Part shown: positions 56,901 to 64,000 of the stretch, piece after piece
How positions within the stretch are numbered: the stretch's first letter is position 1
Layout of the letters: the number at the start of each line of letters is the position of its first letter
DNA from: Flavobacterium sp. Leaf82
Lineage (GTDB): Bacteria > Bacteroidota > Bacteroidia > Flavobacteriales > Flavobacteriaceae
DNA: 64,000 nt
Reading direction: 5' to 3'
Assembly: GCF_001422725.1 (NCBI RefSeq)
Contig: NZ_LMMA01000003.1
Coordinates: 1-64,000 of the forward strand
Translations under genes and position numbers: made by a program
Notes under the pieces: model-generated
Database searches by the model: none
What the model saw: the letters and a program-made list of their open reading frames with translations, nothing else
What the model was told of the DNA's origin: nothing

Positions 56901-57223
56901 ACACAACCAGAATTGAAGCTAGTCGTTTTGGAGCCCAAGGATACAGAAGAGGATTACCAGATGAAGCGTTTGTATATGATGCAAGTTATATTAAATTAAG
57001 ACAAACGTCAATTTCATATTCTTTATCAGAAAAAGTATTAAAAAATACTTTCATAAATGGAATGACTTTCAGCATTGTTGGAACCAACCTTTGGATTATA
57101 CATAAAAATTTACCAGATGCAGATCCGGAATCAGGCCTAGGAGCAGGTAATTTACAAGGCTACTCAACAGGATCTTTGCCATCAACAAGAGATGTTAGCT
57201 TCAACGTTAAAATCCAATTTTAA
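53945..57223 (+). CDS. SusC/RagA-family TonB-dependent outer-membrane transporter 1
   Basis: 1092 residues. Signal peptide 1-22 (LTFAQ end), carboxypeptidase-D regulatory-like domain (RAVSGTVTDDAGMPLPGVSV, about 25-100), then LEGVVVTALG as the region before the plug, plug domain (about 115-240, with VIDGVP and GSAASALYGSRAANGVVVI) and a 22-strand barrel ending VKIQF. A DIDGDGILDN loop at about 299-308 looks like a calcium site. With the SusD lipoprotein encoded 11 bp downstream it takes up an oligomer across the outer membrane, driven by TonB. The substrate cannot be inferred; no glycosidase or peptidase gene is nearby. Confidence 0.93.
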   Translation: MKPKFNGFLVLLLVLFAQLTFAQERAVSGTVTDDAGMPLPGVSVLVKGTKTGTQTDFDGKYSIKATPSQVLVFSYIGMRSQEITASSSQINTKLSGDAQQLEGVVVTALGLSREKKSLGYATQEVKGESLAAVKSDNFVNAISGKVSGVQVKRTTNFGGSTNIVIRGNSSLTGNNQALFVIDGVPVSNNNSNSRDQEQSGAGYDYGSAASDINPEDIESINVLKGSAASALYGSRAANGVVVITTKKGNKKGKGYSVTVNSGVTVGSVDKSTFVKYQKQYGAGYGPYYGPDEDSYLDHIDIDGDGILDNVTPLTEDASYGQAFNPNLLVYQWDAFYPESPNYMKATPWVNAKNGPITFFQKPVAVTNSISIDKGLENGYLRLGFNNLDQTGLLPNSTLKRNTFTLNASTLINDRLTVAGYGNFTKTSTVGRNSTGYNDNIAGNFRQWWQTNVDLKGLKQAYELTGRNISWNPNSYTNSTPIFWDNPYFQRYENYESDSRNRFIGNASLNYKITSWLDAFGRVAVDTYDDLQEERRAIGSVPANFGIGTGGGDGSEDRNPASSGYSRKNIGFSEFNYDFMLNYNTNITQKLNLKGVVGVNIRRSYYTSLFAATNGGLAIPKLYSLQNTVSPLLAPIERDEAIGVDGVYGSASFGYDDYLFLEGTIRRDHSSTLPEANSSYYYPSVSSSFVFSKFVDADWLSFGKIRLNYAEVGNSPGFDRILDTYAVNTAFGASSASVKDTKNNPNLKPERTKSYEAGLELSFFKKRLGLDFSYYKSNSIDQIIPLRLTSSTGYLYELINAGEIENKGIEVSLNGTPIKTENFSWDINLNFARNRNKVLNLLDGIDNLQLGTMQGGVTINAAVGQPYGVIYGTQYTYLNGQRVVDPANGQYIKTSTSDNAIGNSNPDYTAGLNNRFSYKNFSFEFLIDMQKGGQIFSLDRYYGLATGLYDDTAFTNELGNPVRDPLTSGSDSGGFINPGVNPNGAVNTTRIEASRFGAQGYRRGLPDEAFVYDASYIKLRQTSISYSLSEKVLKNTFINGMTFSIVGTNLWIIHKNLPDADPESGLGAGNLQGYSTGSLPSTRDVSFNVKIQF

Positions 57224-57234
57224 ATCAAGAAATC

Positions 57235-58695
57235 ATGAAAAAAATATTTTTAATTCTACTCACTGCAGCAACCTTTGCGTCTTGCTCCGATGATTTAGAA
57301 AACTTAAACGTAAACGTTAAAGATCCATCAAATGTACCAGGAGAAGCTTTATTTACAAGCGCTCAAAAAAAACTAGTAGATCAAATGATGAGTACTAATG
57401 TTAATGACAATGTCATCAGACTACTAAACCAATACTGGACAGAAACTGTTTATACAGATGAAAGCAATTACGACTTAGTTACCAGAACCATTCCTGAGCA
57501 GCACTGGCAATATTTATACAAAGATGTATTGAAAGATCTAAATCAAAGTGCAACCAACATCACTGCAACACCTCTTGGCTTAACAGAGAATCCATTAGAT
57601 AAACAGAATAAACTTGCAATTATTGAGATCTTAAATGTTTACACTTATGCCATTTTAGTTGAGACTTTTGGCAATATCCCATATTCACAGGCACTAAATT
57701 TAGATTACAAAACTCCTAAATACGATGATGGCCTAACAATTTACAAAGATCTTATTTCCAGACTAAACAAAGCAATTACAAATCTTAATACAGGAGGTAA
57801 AAGCTTTGGAGATAATGACAGGATTTACAATGGTGATATACCTAAGTGGATAAAATTTGCAAACACTTTGAAACTAAGATTAGGAATTACAATTTCAGAC
57901 ATACCAACAGAAGCTACTTTAGCAAAAGCAACAGTTTCTAGTGCCGCTCCATTTGTATTCAATTCCAATCTTGACAATGCTGATTTAAAATACTTAACAG
58001 CAACACCAAATACAAACCCTTTGTATGTAGACCTTGTAGCAAGTGGTCGCTCAGACTTTGTTCCTACAAGCACAATTATTGACAGAATGACAGCTCTTAA
58101 CGATCCAAGACGTTCAAAATACTTTGATAGTAACATGGATGATCCTTCAACTCCAGAAATTGAATATGTAGGTGGTGAAAATGGAGCGAGTAACTCATTT
58201 GCCAATAAAACACATATAACACCAACAATTCAGGCGCCAGATTTTCCTGGAACAATTTTGGATTATGCTGGAGCACAGTTTCTACTGGCAGAGGCTGCCG
58301 AAAGATCATTATACGGCACACCTGCAGATGCAGAAGGACATTATAACGCTGCAATTATCGCATCTATATTAGATTGGGGCGGAACCACAGCAGAAGCAAC
58401 AACCTATCTTGCGAATCCTGCTGTAGCATATACAACAGCTACTGGTACGTGGAAACAAAAAATTGGAACTCAAAGCTGGATTGCTTATTATAATAATTCA
58501 TTTGAAGGATGGTCTACTTATAGAAGATTAGACTTTCCAGTTTTAGTTGCACCAGCAGATGCAGTTTCTGGTATTCCGCAAAGATATACTTATCCTATCA
58601 TTGAACAATCATTGAACAAAGCTAGTTACACAGAGGCTAGTTCAGCAATTGGAGGAGATGCTGTAGAAACTAAATTGTTTTGGGACAAATTTTAA
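57235..58695 (+). CDS. SusD/RagB-family surface lipoprotein 1
   Basis: 486 residues. Type II signal with lipidated Cys17 (TFASC) followed directly by SDDLE, which matches the flavobacterial lipoprotein export signal (S-D-D-F-E type), so exposure on the cell surface is predicted. The helical tetratricopeptide-like fold of the SusD family is shown by VETFGNIPYSQAL, PKWIKFANTLKLRLG and the C-terminal W/Y-rich segment. It caps the SusC barrel and binds the ligand. It lies 11 bp after susC 1 and is followed by a strong terminator. Confidence 0.92.
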   Translation: MKKIFLILLTAATFASCSDDLENLNVNVKDPSNVPGEALFTSAQKKLVDQMMSTNVNDNVIRLLNQYWTETVYTDESNYDLVTRTIPEQHWQYLYKDVLKDLNQSATNITATPLGLTENPLDKQNKLAIIEILNVYTYAILVETFGNIPYSQALNLDYKTPKYDDGLTIYKDLISRLNKAITNLNTGGKSFGDNDRIYNGDIPKWIKFANTLKLRLGITISDIPTEATLAKATVSSAAPFVFNSNLDNADLKYLTATPNTNPLYVDLVASGRSDFVPTSTIIDRMTALNDPRRSKYFDSNMDDPSTPEIEYVGGENGASNSFANKTHITPTIQAPDFPGTILDYAGAQFLLAEAAERSLYGTPADAEGHYNAAIIASILDWGGTTAEATTYLANPAVAYTTATGTWKQKIGTQSWIAYYNNSFEGWSTYRRLDFPVLVAPADAVSGIPQRYTYPIIEQSLNKASYTEASSAIGGDAVETKLFWDKF

Positions 58696-58716
58696 GCTTA
58701 TAACATAATTTAACAG

Positions 58717-58744
58717 AAAACCACCCTCTAAAAAGGGTGGTTTT
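58717..58744 (+). terminator. Intrinsic terminator after the first SusC/SusD pair
   Basis: AAAACCACCCT (58717-58727) and AGGGTGGTTTT (58734-58744) form a perfect 11-bp stem with a 6-nt loop and a T-run, 21 bp after the susD stop. Confidence 0.93.
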
Positions 58745-59000
58745 TTTGTTTAAAAGTTATAAAAACAGGGAAACTTCCTTGAACAAATTTAATTTTAACA
58801 GTTAAGTAAATATTAATATTTTTCATTATTATCATATTTGAGGCTAAAAATTACGGAATTAAGATTTACATGTGTTTTTTAACTATAAAAAAACAATATC
58901 TTATAGTAAAATCATAATTTAACTAAAAAAAAAGCTTTTTATATTAGGTAGATTAACAAATTATTAAGATTTTTGTCGAACTAATTCAAAATATTTAAAA
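58745..59000 (+). other. Intergenic region between the two SusC/SusD units
   Basis: With the terminator, 305 bp separate the units. The only recognisable content is the leader-proximal promoter candidate at 58943-58975 and the segment conserved with the first susC up to the ATG at 59001. The bases from 58745 to about 58940 are AT-rich and show no frame, hairpin or repeat that I can support. Confidence 0.6.
58943..58975 (+). promoter_or_regulatory. Candidate promoter of the second susC
   Basis: ATTAGG (58943-58948), a 19-base spacer and GATTTTTG (58968-58975), in the same register as upstream of the first susC. GATTTTTG differs from TAnnTTTG by one base at the first position. The expected start near 58982 gives a leader of about 19 nt. 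Confidence 0.45.
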
Positions 59001-62000
59001 ATGAAACTAAAGTTCAATGGATTCTTAGTACTTTTATTAGTACTAGTTGCGCAACTTACTTTCGCGCAAGAAAGAGCTGTTTCTGGAACAGTTTCTGACA
59101 ATACAGGAATGCCTTTACCGGGTGTGAGTGTATTAGTTAAGGGAACAAAGACAGGAACGCAAACAGACTTTGATGGTAAATTCTCTATCAAAGCATCTTC
59201 AAGCCAAGTTTTGGTATTTAGCTACATTGGGATGAAATCTCAGGAAGTAGCTGCAAGTTCAACATCTATTAGTGTAAAATTAAAAGATGATTCTGTTGAA
59301 CTGGAAGGTGTGGTTGTAACCGCATTAGGTATCAAAAAAGACGAGAAAAAACTTGGATATGCAGTATCTAAAGTGACTTCTGACGAAATTACTAAATCTG
59401 GTGAACAAAACGTTCTTCAGGCATTAGCTGGAAAAGCTGCTGGTGTACAAGTAATTGGTTCTGGAGGTACTCCAGGTGCATCTAGTAAAATTATCATTAG
59501 AGGTGCTAACACTATCACTGGTACAACTGATCCATTAATCGTAGTTGACGGGGTGCCAATTGACAACACAACAGATCAAACTACAGCAGGAGATAACCCA
59601 TTTAATGCTAACTTATCTGGAATTAATAATTCAAATAGAGGATTAGACATTAACCCTAATGACATCGAAAGTGTTACTATCCTTAAAGGACCTGCAGCTG
59701 CTGCATTATACGGAGCAAGAGCTGGTAACGGGGTTATTATCTATACTACTAAAAAAGGTAGAAACGGAAAAGGTTTAGGTATTGATTTTAATACTTCATT
59801 AGCTATTGACAGAGTAAGCCAATTACCTGAAAAACAAAGAAAATATGTTCAAGGGACAAATACTGTAACTTTCAATCCTGCAACTCCACAAAGCTGGGGA
59901 CCAACTGCAGCATCATTAGGATTGCCAACATACAATAATGAAAAGAATTTCTTTCAAGAAGGTTTAACACAAACAAACAATATTTCATTGTATGGTGGAG
60001 ACGACAAAGCAACTTTTAGAGCTTCATATGGTAACGTTAACCAAACTGGTATGATTCCAGAAACTGGTTTAAAAAGAAACACTATCAGACTTGTAGGAGA
60101 TTTAAAATTAAACGAACAATGGAAAGCTGGAGGTAGCCTTCAATACACACATACAACGAATGTTTTAGTACAAAACGGTAGTAACGTAGCTGGTGTAATG
60201 TTAAGTTTATTACGCTCTCCAACTAATTATGACCTAAGAGATTACATTACTCCAGAAGGAAATAATAAAAATTATGTTTCTGCTTATGATAACCCATATT
60301 ATACAGTAAATGAAAACCCTGCAACAAGTGATGTTAATCGTGCTTTAGGAAACTTATACTTAACATATCAACATGCAGAGTGGTTAAATGTAACTGCTAA
60401 AGGTGGTATCGATGCTTATTCAGATTCTCGTAAACAAGTTTATGCTATTTCATCTAATGGAGATGGATTAGGAGGAATTGGTGAAGTAGCTTATAATAGC
60501 ATTACTAACAAAGATTACTATGGTGACTTAATCGCATCTGGTTTAGTTCCATTAAAAACTGATTGGTTAAAGATTAACTATACGGCTGGTCTTAACTTAC
60601 GTTCTACTCAATACTTAAGTATCTTTTCAAGAGGTAAAAACTTAGCTGTTAGAAACGTTTACAATTTAGGAAATGCGACAGAATTATATACCTCTAATGT
60701 AGAAGAGAACACAATGTCAAGAGCACTTTTCGGACAATTAGAGTTTGACATTAGAGATCAAATTTTCCTTGCAGGTACTGTAAGAAAAGAGTGGTCTTCA
60801 ACTTATGGAGCTAACGTACAAAGTGCAATATTCCCATCTGGAACAGCATCTTGGATTGTATCTAATACATTTGATTGGGCAAACTATATTAAACTTAGCT
60901 ATGGATATGGTGAAGTTGGTATCGCTCCAAGAGCATATGCTACAATCAGCACATATAGCCAACCATTTATGACTGACGGTTTTACTGATGGTTTAAGTTT
61001 TCCTTACAATGGGGTAAACGGAATGACAGTTTCTGGAACTTTGGGTAATCAAAACTTAAAACCAGAAAGAGTATTAGGACATGATCTTGGATTAAGTGCT
61101 AAATTCCTTGACAATCGTTTAAGTGCAGATATTAACTTGTACTACAAAACATCAAAAGACTTATTAATCAACGTTCCTCTTCCACAATCAACAGGATTTG
61201 GTATTGATTATAGAAATGCTGCTGAGTTAGTTAATAAAGGTATTGAGGTAGAATTAGGATATGATATCTTCAAAAAAGCTAACCCATTCCAATGGAACAT
61301 TAACTTAAACTGGGCTAAAAATGAAAATGAAGTTACTGATATTTCAGGAGGTTTAACAGAAGTTTCTGTAGAATCAGCTTTTGCTTCAATTGGATACTAT
61401 GCTGTTAAAGGACAACCTTTAGGAAGTTTTTACGGAACAAAATGGGCTCGTGATGCAAATGGAAACAAAATTATTGGATCTGATGGTTTAGCAGTTGTTG
61501 CAGACGAAACAGGAAACTTAGGAAACTCTGCTCCAGACTGGACAGGTGGTATTAGAAATACATTCTCATACAAAAGAGTTACTTTATCTGCATTATTAGA
61601 TATCAGACATGGTGGTGTTGTTTACAACGGTACATTAGCAAGATTAGATAACTTTGGTGTTTCTGAGCGTTCAGCAGACAGAGAGCGTACATATATTATC
61701 GATGGTGTTAAAGAAGACGGAAGTGCAAATGATAAAGCAATTTCTGCAAAAGATTATTTCCAAAAATATTTAGGAGATGGTGGTGGTGCTGCTGAAGAAG
61801 CAGTTACTGATGTTAACTGGGTTAGACTTCGTGATGTTACTTTAAGCTATGATTTTAATGTTAAAAAATTCACTGCAATTAGCTTCGCTCAAATCTCTTT
61901 CACAGGAAGAAACTTATGGTTGGATACTAACTACAAAGGTGTTGACCCTGAAACTAGTTTAACTGGTGCTGGATCAAGAATCAATGGATTAGATTACTTT

Positions 62001-62051
62001 AACAATCCAGGTAGTAAATCATTCATAATGAGCCTAAAAGTAGGTTTTTAA
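59001..62051 (+). CDS. SusC/RagA-family TonB-dependent outer-membrane transporter 2
   Basis: 1016 residues. The first about 110 residues are almost the same as in susC 1 (signal peptide, carboxypeptidase-D-like domain, LEGVVVTALG). After that the plug (VVDGVPIDN; GPAAAALYGARAGNGVII) and barrel are clearly different, so its ligand is probably different. It ends in SLKVGF. A SusD gene follows 17 bp downstream. No ECF sigma/anti-sigma or hybrid two-component gene that often regulates such loci is in the window. Confidence 0.93.
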   Translation: MKLKFNGFLVLLLVLVAQLTFAQERAVSGTVSDNTGMPLPGVSVLVKGTKTGTQTDFDGKFSIKASSSQVLVFSYIGMKSQEVAASSTSISVKLKDDSVELEGVVVTALGIKKDEKKLGYAVSKVTSDEITKSGEQNVLQALAGKAAGVQVIGSGGTPGASSKIIIRGANTITGTTDPLIVVDGVPIDNTTDQTTAGDNPFNANLSGINNSNRGLDINPNDIESVTILKGPAAAALYGARAGNGVIIYTTKKGRNGKGLGIDFNTSLAIDRVSQLPEKQRKYVQGTNTVTFNPATPQSWGPTAASLGLPTYNNEKNFFQEGLTQTNNISLYGGDDKATFRASYGNVNQTGMIPETGLKRNTIRLVGDLKLNEQWKAGGSLQYTHTTNVLVQNGSNVAGVMLSLLRSPTNYDLRDYITPEGNNKNYVSAYDNPYYTVNENPATSDVNRALGNLYLTYQHAEWLNVTAKGGIDAYSDSRKQVYAISSNGDGLGGIGEVAYNSITNKDYYGDLIASGLVPLKTDWLKINYTAGLNLRSTQYLSIFSRGKNLAVRNVYNLGNATELYTSNVEENTMSRALFGQLEFDIRDQIFLAGTVRKEWSSTYGANVQSAIFPSGTASWIVSNTFDWANYIKLSYGYGEVGIAPRAYATISTYSQPFMTDGFTDGLSFPYNGVNGMTVSGTLGNQNLKPERVLGHDLGLSAKFLDNRLSADINLYYKTSKDLLINVPLPQSTGFGIDYRNAAELVNKGIEVELGYDIFKKANPFQWNINLNWAKNENEVTDISGGLTEVSVESAFASIGYYAVKGQPLGSFYGTKWARDANGNKIIGSDGLAVVADETGNLGNSAPDWTGGIRNTFSYKRVTLSALLDIRHGGVVYNGTLARLDNFGVSERSADRERTYIIDGVKEDGSANDKAISAKDYFQKYLGDGGGAAEEAVTDVNWVRLRDVTLSYDFNVKKFTAISFAQISFTGRNLWLDTNYKGVDPETSLTGAGSRINGLDYFNNPGSKSFIMSLKVGF

Positions 62052-62068
62052 TCTAAAAATAATTGAAA

Positions 62069-63448
62069 ATGAAAAAATATATAAAAAGTATAATTCTATC
62101 AGCGCTTAGTATTAGCTTACTAGCTGGCTGTCAGACAGAATTAGACACCTTTAATGAAAACCCGAATAATCCAATAACTACAACACCTTCTTTATTGTTG
62201 GCAGCTATGGAAGTTTCTACCTTTTCTACGCACACAAGCGGTCTAATTAGAAACTCTGGTATCTTTACTCAACAATTGGCTGGTACAGATGTTGGACAAA
62301 TGGGACCTATTTCTAGATACGTTATTACTGAAAATGATGTAACCAACGAATGGAATACTGTTTATGGTACTACTTTAATGAGTGGTCACATTTTAAATCG
62401 TGATTTCGCTGCTAATTACCCATACTATAATGGAATTGGACAAGTGTTAACAGCATTGAATTTAGGATATGCTACTGACATGTGGGGAGATGTTCCTTAT
62501 GATGAAGCTTTTAGAGCTGAAGAAGGAATCAAAGCTCCAAAATACAATACTCAGGAACAAATTTATCAAAGACTTCAAAGTATTTTAGATGAGGCTATTG
62601 TAAATTTACAAAAACCTGCCGCTAGCAATCTTTCAACTCCTAAAGAAGATGACTTTATCTTTAAAGGTGATACTAAAAAATGGATTAAAATTGCTTATGT
62701 ATTAAAAGCAAGATATGCTTTGAGATTGTCTCAAGTTGACTCTGGAGCTGCACAAAAAGCATTAACTTACATTACTCAATCAGGAATTTCATCAAATGCT
62801 GATGATGCTAATACATATTTTCCAGGAACTGCAAATGGATGGAATCAATGGTATGCTTTCAACAATGGTAACCGCGAAAACTACTTAAAAGTAGGGAAAT
62901 ATTTTGTTGACCAATTGAAAAATTCATCTGATCCTAGGTTAGAATTCTCAATTGCAGAAGACGAGGATGAAGATTACAGCGGAAACGCAGCAGAAGATCA
63001 AGAAACCCTTACTACTTCTTATATTGGATCTGCTTATGCATTACAAGATACACCAGTAGGTATGGTTACTTACGCTGAAGCTAAATTCATTGAGGCTGAA
63101 GCTAAATTAAGACTAAATCAAAATGCTCAACCTGCTTTACAACAAGCAGTAGCTGCATCAGTACTTAAAGTTACAGGAACAGCTGCAACTCCAGCTTTCT
63201 TAGCTACTGCAACTGCAACTGTTGATTTAGCTAACATTATCCAACAAAAGTATTTAGCACTTTTCTTGACTATGGAGCCATTTAATGACTACAGAAGAAC
63301 TGGATTCCCAGCTTTGATTCCAAATCAATTGTCTAATACAAAGACAATCCCTGTAAGACTTCCAACTCCGGTTGAAGAAAGACAATACAACGCTAACGCT
63401 ACAGTAGTTAGTAATGTAACAACTAAATTATGGTGGGATAAAGACTAA
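62069..63448 (+). CDS. SusD/RagB-family lipoprotein 2
   Basis: 459 residues from ATG 62069; an in-frame TTG at 62063 would add two residues. The type II signal peptide ends LLAGC (Cys21). The residues after it (QTELD) are a weaker match to the flavobacterial surface-export signal than in SusD 1. Family features are ATDMWGDVPYDEAF, KKWIKIAYVLKARYALRLS and EAKFIEAEAKLRL, the last typical of the TPR helices of SusD. It binds ligand on the SusC barrel. A terminator lies 22 bp after the stop. Confidence 0.91.
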   Translation: MKKYIKSIILSALSISLLAGCQTELDTFNENPNNPITTTPSLLLAAMEVSTFSTHTSGLIRNSGIFTQQLAGTDVGQMGPISRYVITENDVTNEWNTVYGTTLMSGHILNRDFAANYPYYNGIGQVLTALNLGYATDMWGDVPYDEAFRAEEGIKAPKYNTQEQIYQRLQSILDEAIVNLQKPAASNLSTPKEDDFIFKGDTKKWIKIAYVLKARYALRLSQVDSGAAQKALTYITQSGISSNADDANTYFPGTANGWNQWYAFNNGNRENYLKVGKYFVDQLKNSSDPRLEFSIAEDEDEDYSGNAAEDQETLTTSYIGSAYALQDTPVGMVTYAEAKFIEAEAKLRLNQNAQPALQQAVAASVLKVTGTAATPAFLATATATVDLANIIQQKYLALFLTMEPFNDYRRTGFPALIPNQLSNTKTIPVRLPTPVEERQYNANATVVSNVTTKLWWDKD

Positions 63449-63470
63449 TTTTATCTCGAATAAATATATT

Positions 63471-63498
63471 AAACCACTCTGTTCATTCAGAGTGGTTT
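63471..63498 (+). terminator. Intrinsic terminator after the second SusC/SusD pair
   Basis: AAACCACTCTG (63471-63481) and CAGAGTGGTTT (63488-63498) form a perfect 11-bp stem with a 6-nt loop and a T-run. Confidence 0.93.
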
Positions 63499-63520
63499 TT
63501 TTTTATATAAACATTATACC

Positions 63521-63528
63521 TATATTTG
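63521..63528 (+). promoter_or_regulatory. -7 element directly in front of the rRNA methyltransferase gene
   Basis: TATATTTG (63521-63528) is a full TAnnTTTG match and ends four bases before the ATG at 63533, implying an almost leaderless message. The -33 position falls in the T-run of the preceding terminator (TTTT). Confidence 0.45.
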
Positions 63529-63532
63529 TCCC

Positions 63533-64000
63533 ATGGAAAAAGAACATCAAATATTTGGAATTAGAGCCATTATAGAAGCAATTCAAGCAGGAAAAGAAGT
63601 TGATAAAGTATTTATACAAAAAGAAATTTCTGGAGAATTAATGAAAGATTTAATGAAAGTGATGAAACGCGCTAACATTAATTTTTCATATGTACCTGTA
63701 GAAAAACTAAATCGCCTAACACCAAATAATCATCAGGGAGCAGTTGCAACCATCTCCCCTATTGGTTTTATAGAATTAGAACATTTAGTTGAATCAACAA
63801 TCGCTTTTGGTTCAAAACCATTATTTTTAATATTAGATCAGATTTCTGATGCACGTAATTTTGGAGCAATCATAAGAACTGCAGAATGTACTGGCGTAAA
63901 CGGAATTATTGTTCAAAAAGCAGGATCTGCACCAGTAAACGGAGATACGGTTAAAACATCTGCCGGAGCCGTATTTAATGTGCCAATATGTAAAGTTGAA
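63533..64000 (+). CDS. rlmB: TrmH/SpoU-family 23S rRNA 2'-O-methyltransferase, 3' end missing
   Basis: 156 codons from ATG 63533 to the right edge, in frame and without a stop. The N-terminal substrate-binding domain (QIFGIRAIIEAIQAGKEVDK; HQGAVATISP) is followed by the start of the SPOUT methyltransferase domain (LILDQISDARNFGAIIRTAE), containing the RNFGAIIRTA motif of the family. RlmB methylates G2251 of 23S rRNA in E. coli; other TrmH paralogues act on different sites, so the exact target is not certain. It is a separate transcription unit behind the SusD terminator. Confidence 0.9.
   Translation, partial: MEKEHQIFGIRAIIEAIQAGKEVDKVFIQKEISGELMKDLMKVMKRANINFSYVPVEKLNRLTPNNHQGAVATISPIGFIELEHLVESTIAFGSKPLFLILDQISDARNFGAIIRTAECTGVNGIIVQKAGSAPVNGDTVKTSAGAVFNVPICKVE

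Overview
The window looks like a chromosomal segment of a member of the Bacteroidota, most likely Flavobacterium or a close relative. The DNA is strongly AT-rich. The recognisable promoters have the flavobacterial form (TTTG or TTG near -33, TAnnTTTG near -7), and genes mostly lack Shine-Dalgarno sequences. There are two SusC/SusD pairs, an UpxY-type antiterminator, and a ribosomal super-operon of Bacteroidota type. I saw no tRNA, rRNA, insertion sequence, prophage or CRISPR array.

Region 1 (1-26185, all on the minus strand) is a surface-polysaccharide locus read from right to left. It starts with an export lipoprotein and tyrosine kinase (Wza/Wzc), followed by WbpP- and Ugd-type sugar enzymes. 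Next come an UpxY/NusG-like antiterminator and a second promoter. After these are TviB-like dehydrogenase, mannose-1-phosphate guanylyltransferase, RmlB, a second export apparatus (837-residue SLBB protein plus a kinase-less Wzz) and a Wzx flippase. A compact module follows (4589-11064): DegT aminotransferase, AMP-forming ligase, GNAT acyltransferase, acyl carrier protein, KAS III-like synthase, second acyl carrier protein, short-chain reductase, metallo-hydrolase. The locus ends with a NeuD-type acetyltransferase and four glycosyltransferases, the last cut by the window edge. Together the genes predict UDP-GlcA, UDP-GalNAcA, GDP-Man and a dTDP-4-amino-4,6-dideoxyhexose. My inference is that the module builds an unusual acyl group on a carrier protein and places it on the amino sugar. 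This is the best candidate here for an undescribed system.

Region 2 (26257-34213) is housekeeping: recR, a CoA-binding protein, a MarC-family membrane protein (the only plus-strand gene in this part), two guanidino-group hydrolases (CtlX and a relative), citrate synthase, enolase and carA. A structured, probably repeated RNA-like element lies at 26975-27053. An inverted array of 7-bp repeats lies just before ctlX.

Region 3 (34469-51973, minus strand) holds the str operon (rpsL-rpsG-fusA-rpsJ) and then the S10/spc/alpha cluster from rplC to rplQ, including rpmJ (37484-37600) and infA. The two operons are separated by 402 bp containing a terminator after rpsJ and a strong promoter before rplC. 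So rpsJ belongs to the str unit here. Structured leaders sit before rpsH (with its own internal promoter), rpsD and rplQ. A second inverted heptad array sits just before rpsG.

Region 4 (52142-64000, plus strand) has a small Omp85-type outer-membrane protein and two SusC/SusD pairs, each closed by a terminator. The two susC genes share a conserved promoter and leader and a nearly identical N-terminal domain on divergent barrels. The start of an RlmB-type rRNA methyltransferase runs off the right edge.

Limits: family assignments come from reading motifs in translated sequence without database searches. Exact substrates of glycosyltransferases, ligase and acyltransferases cannot be read from the sequence. 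Promoter calls are motif matches, not mapped start sites.
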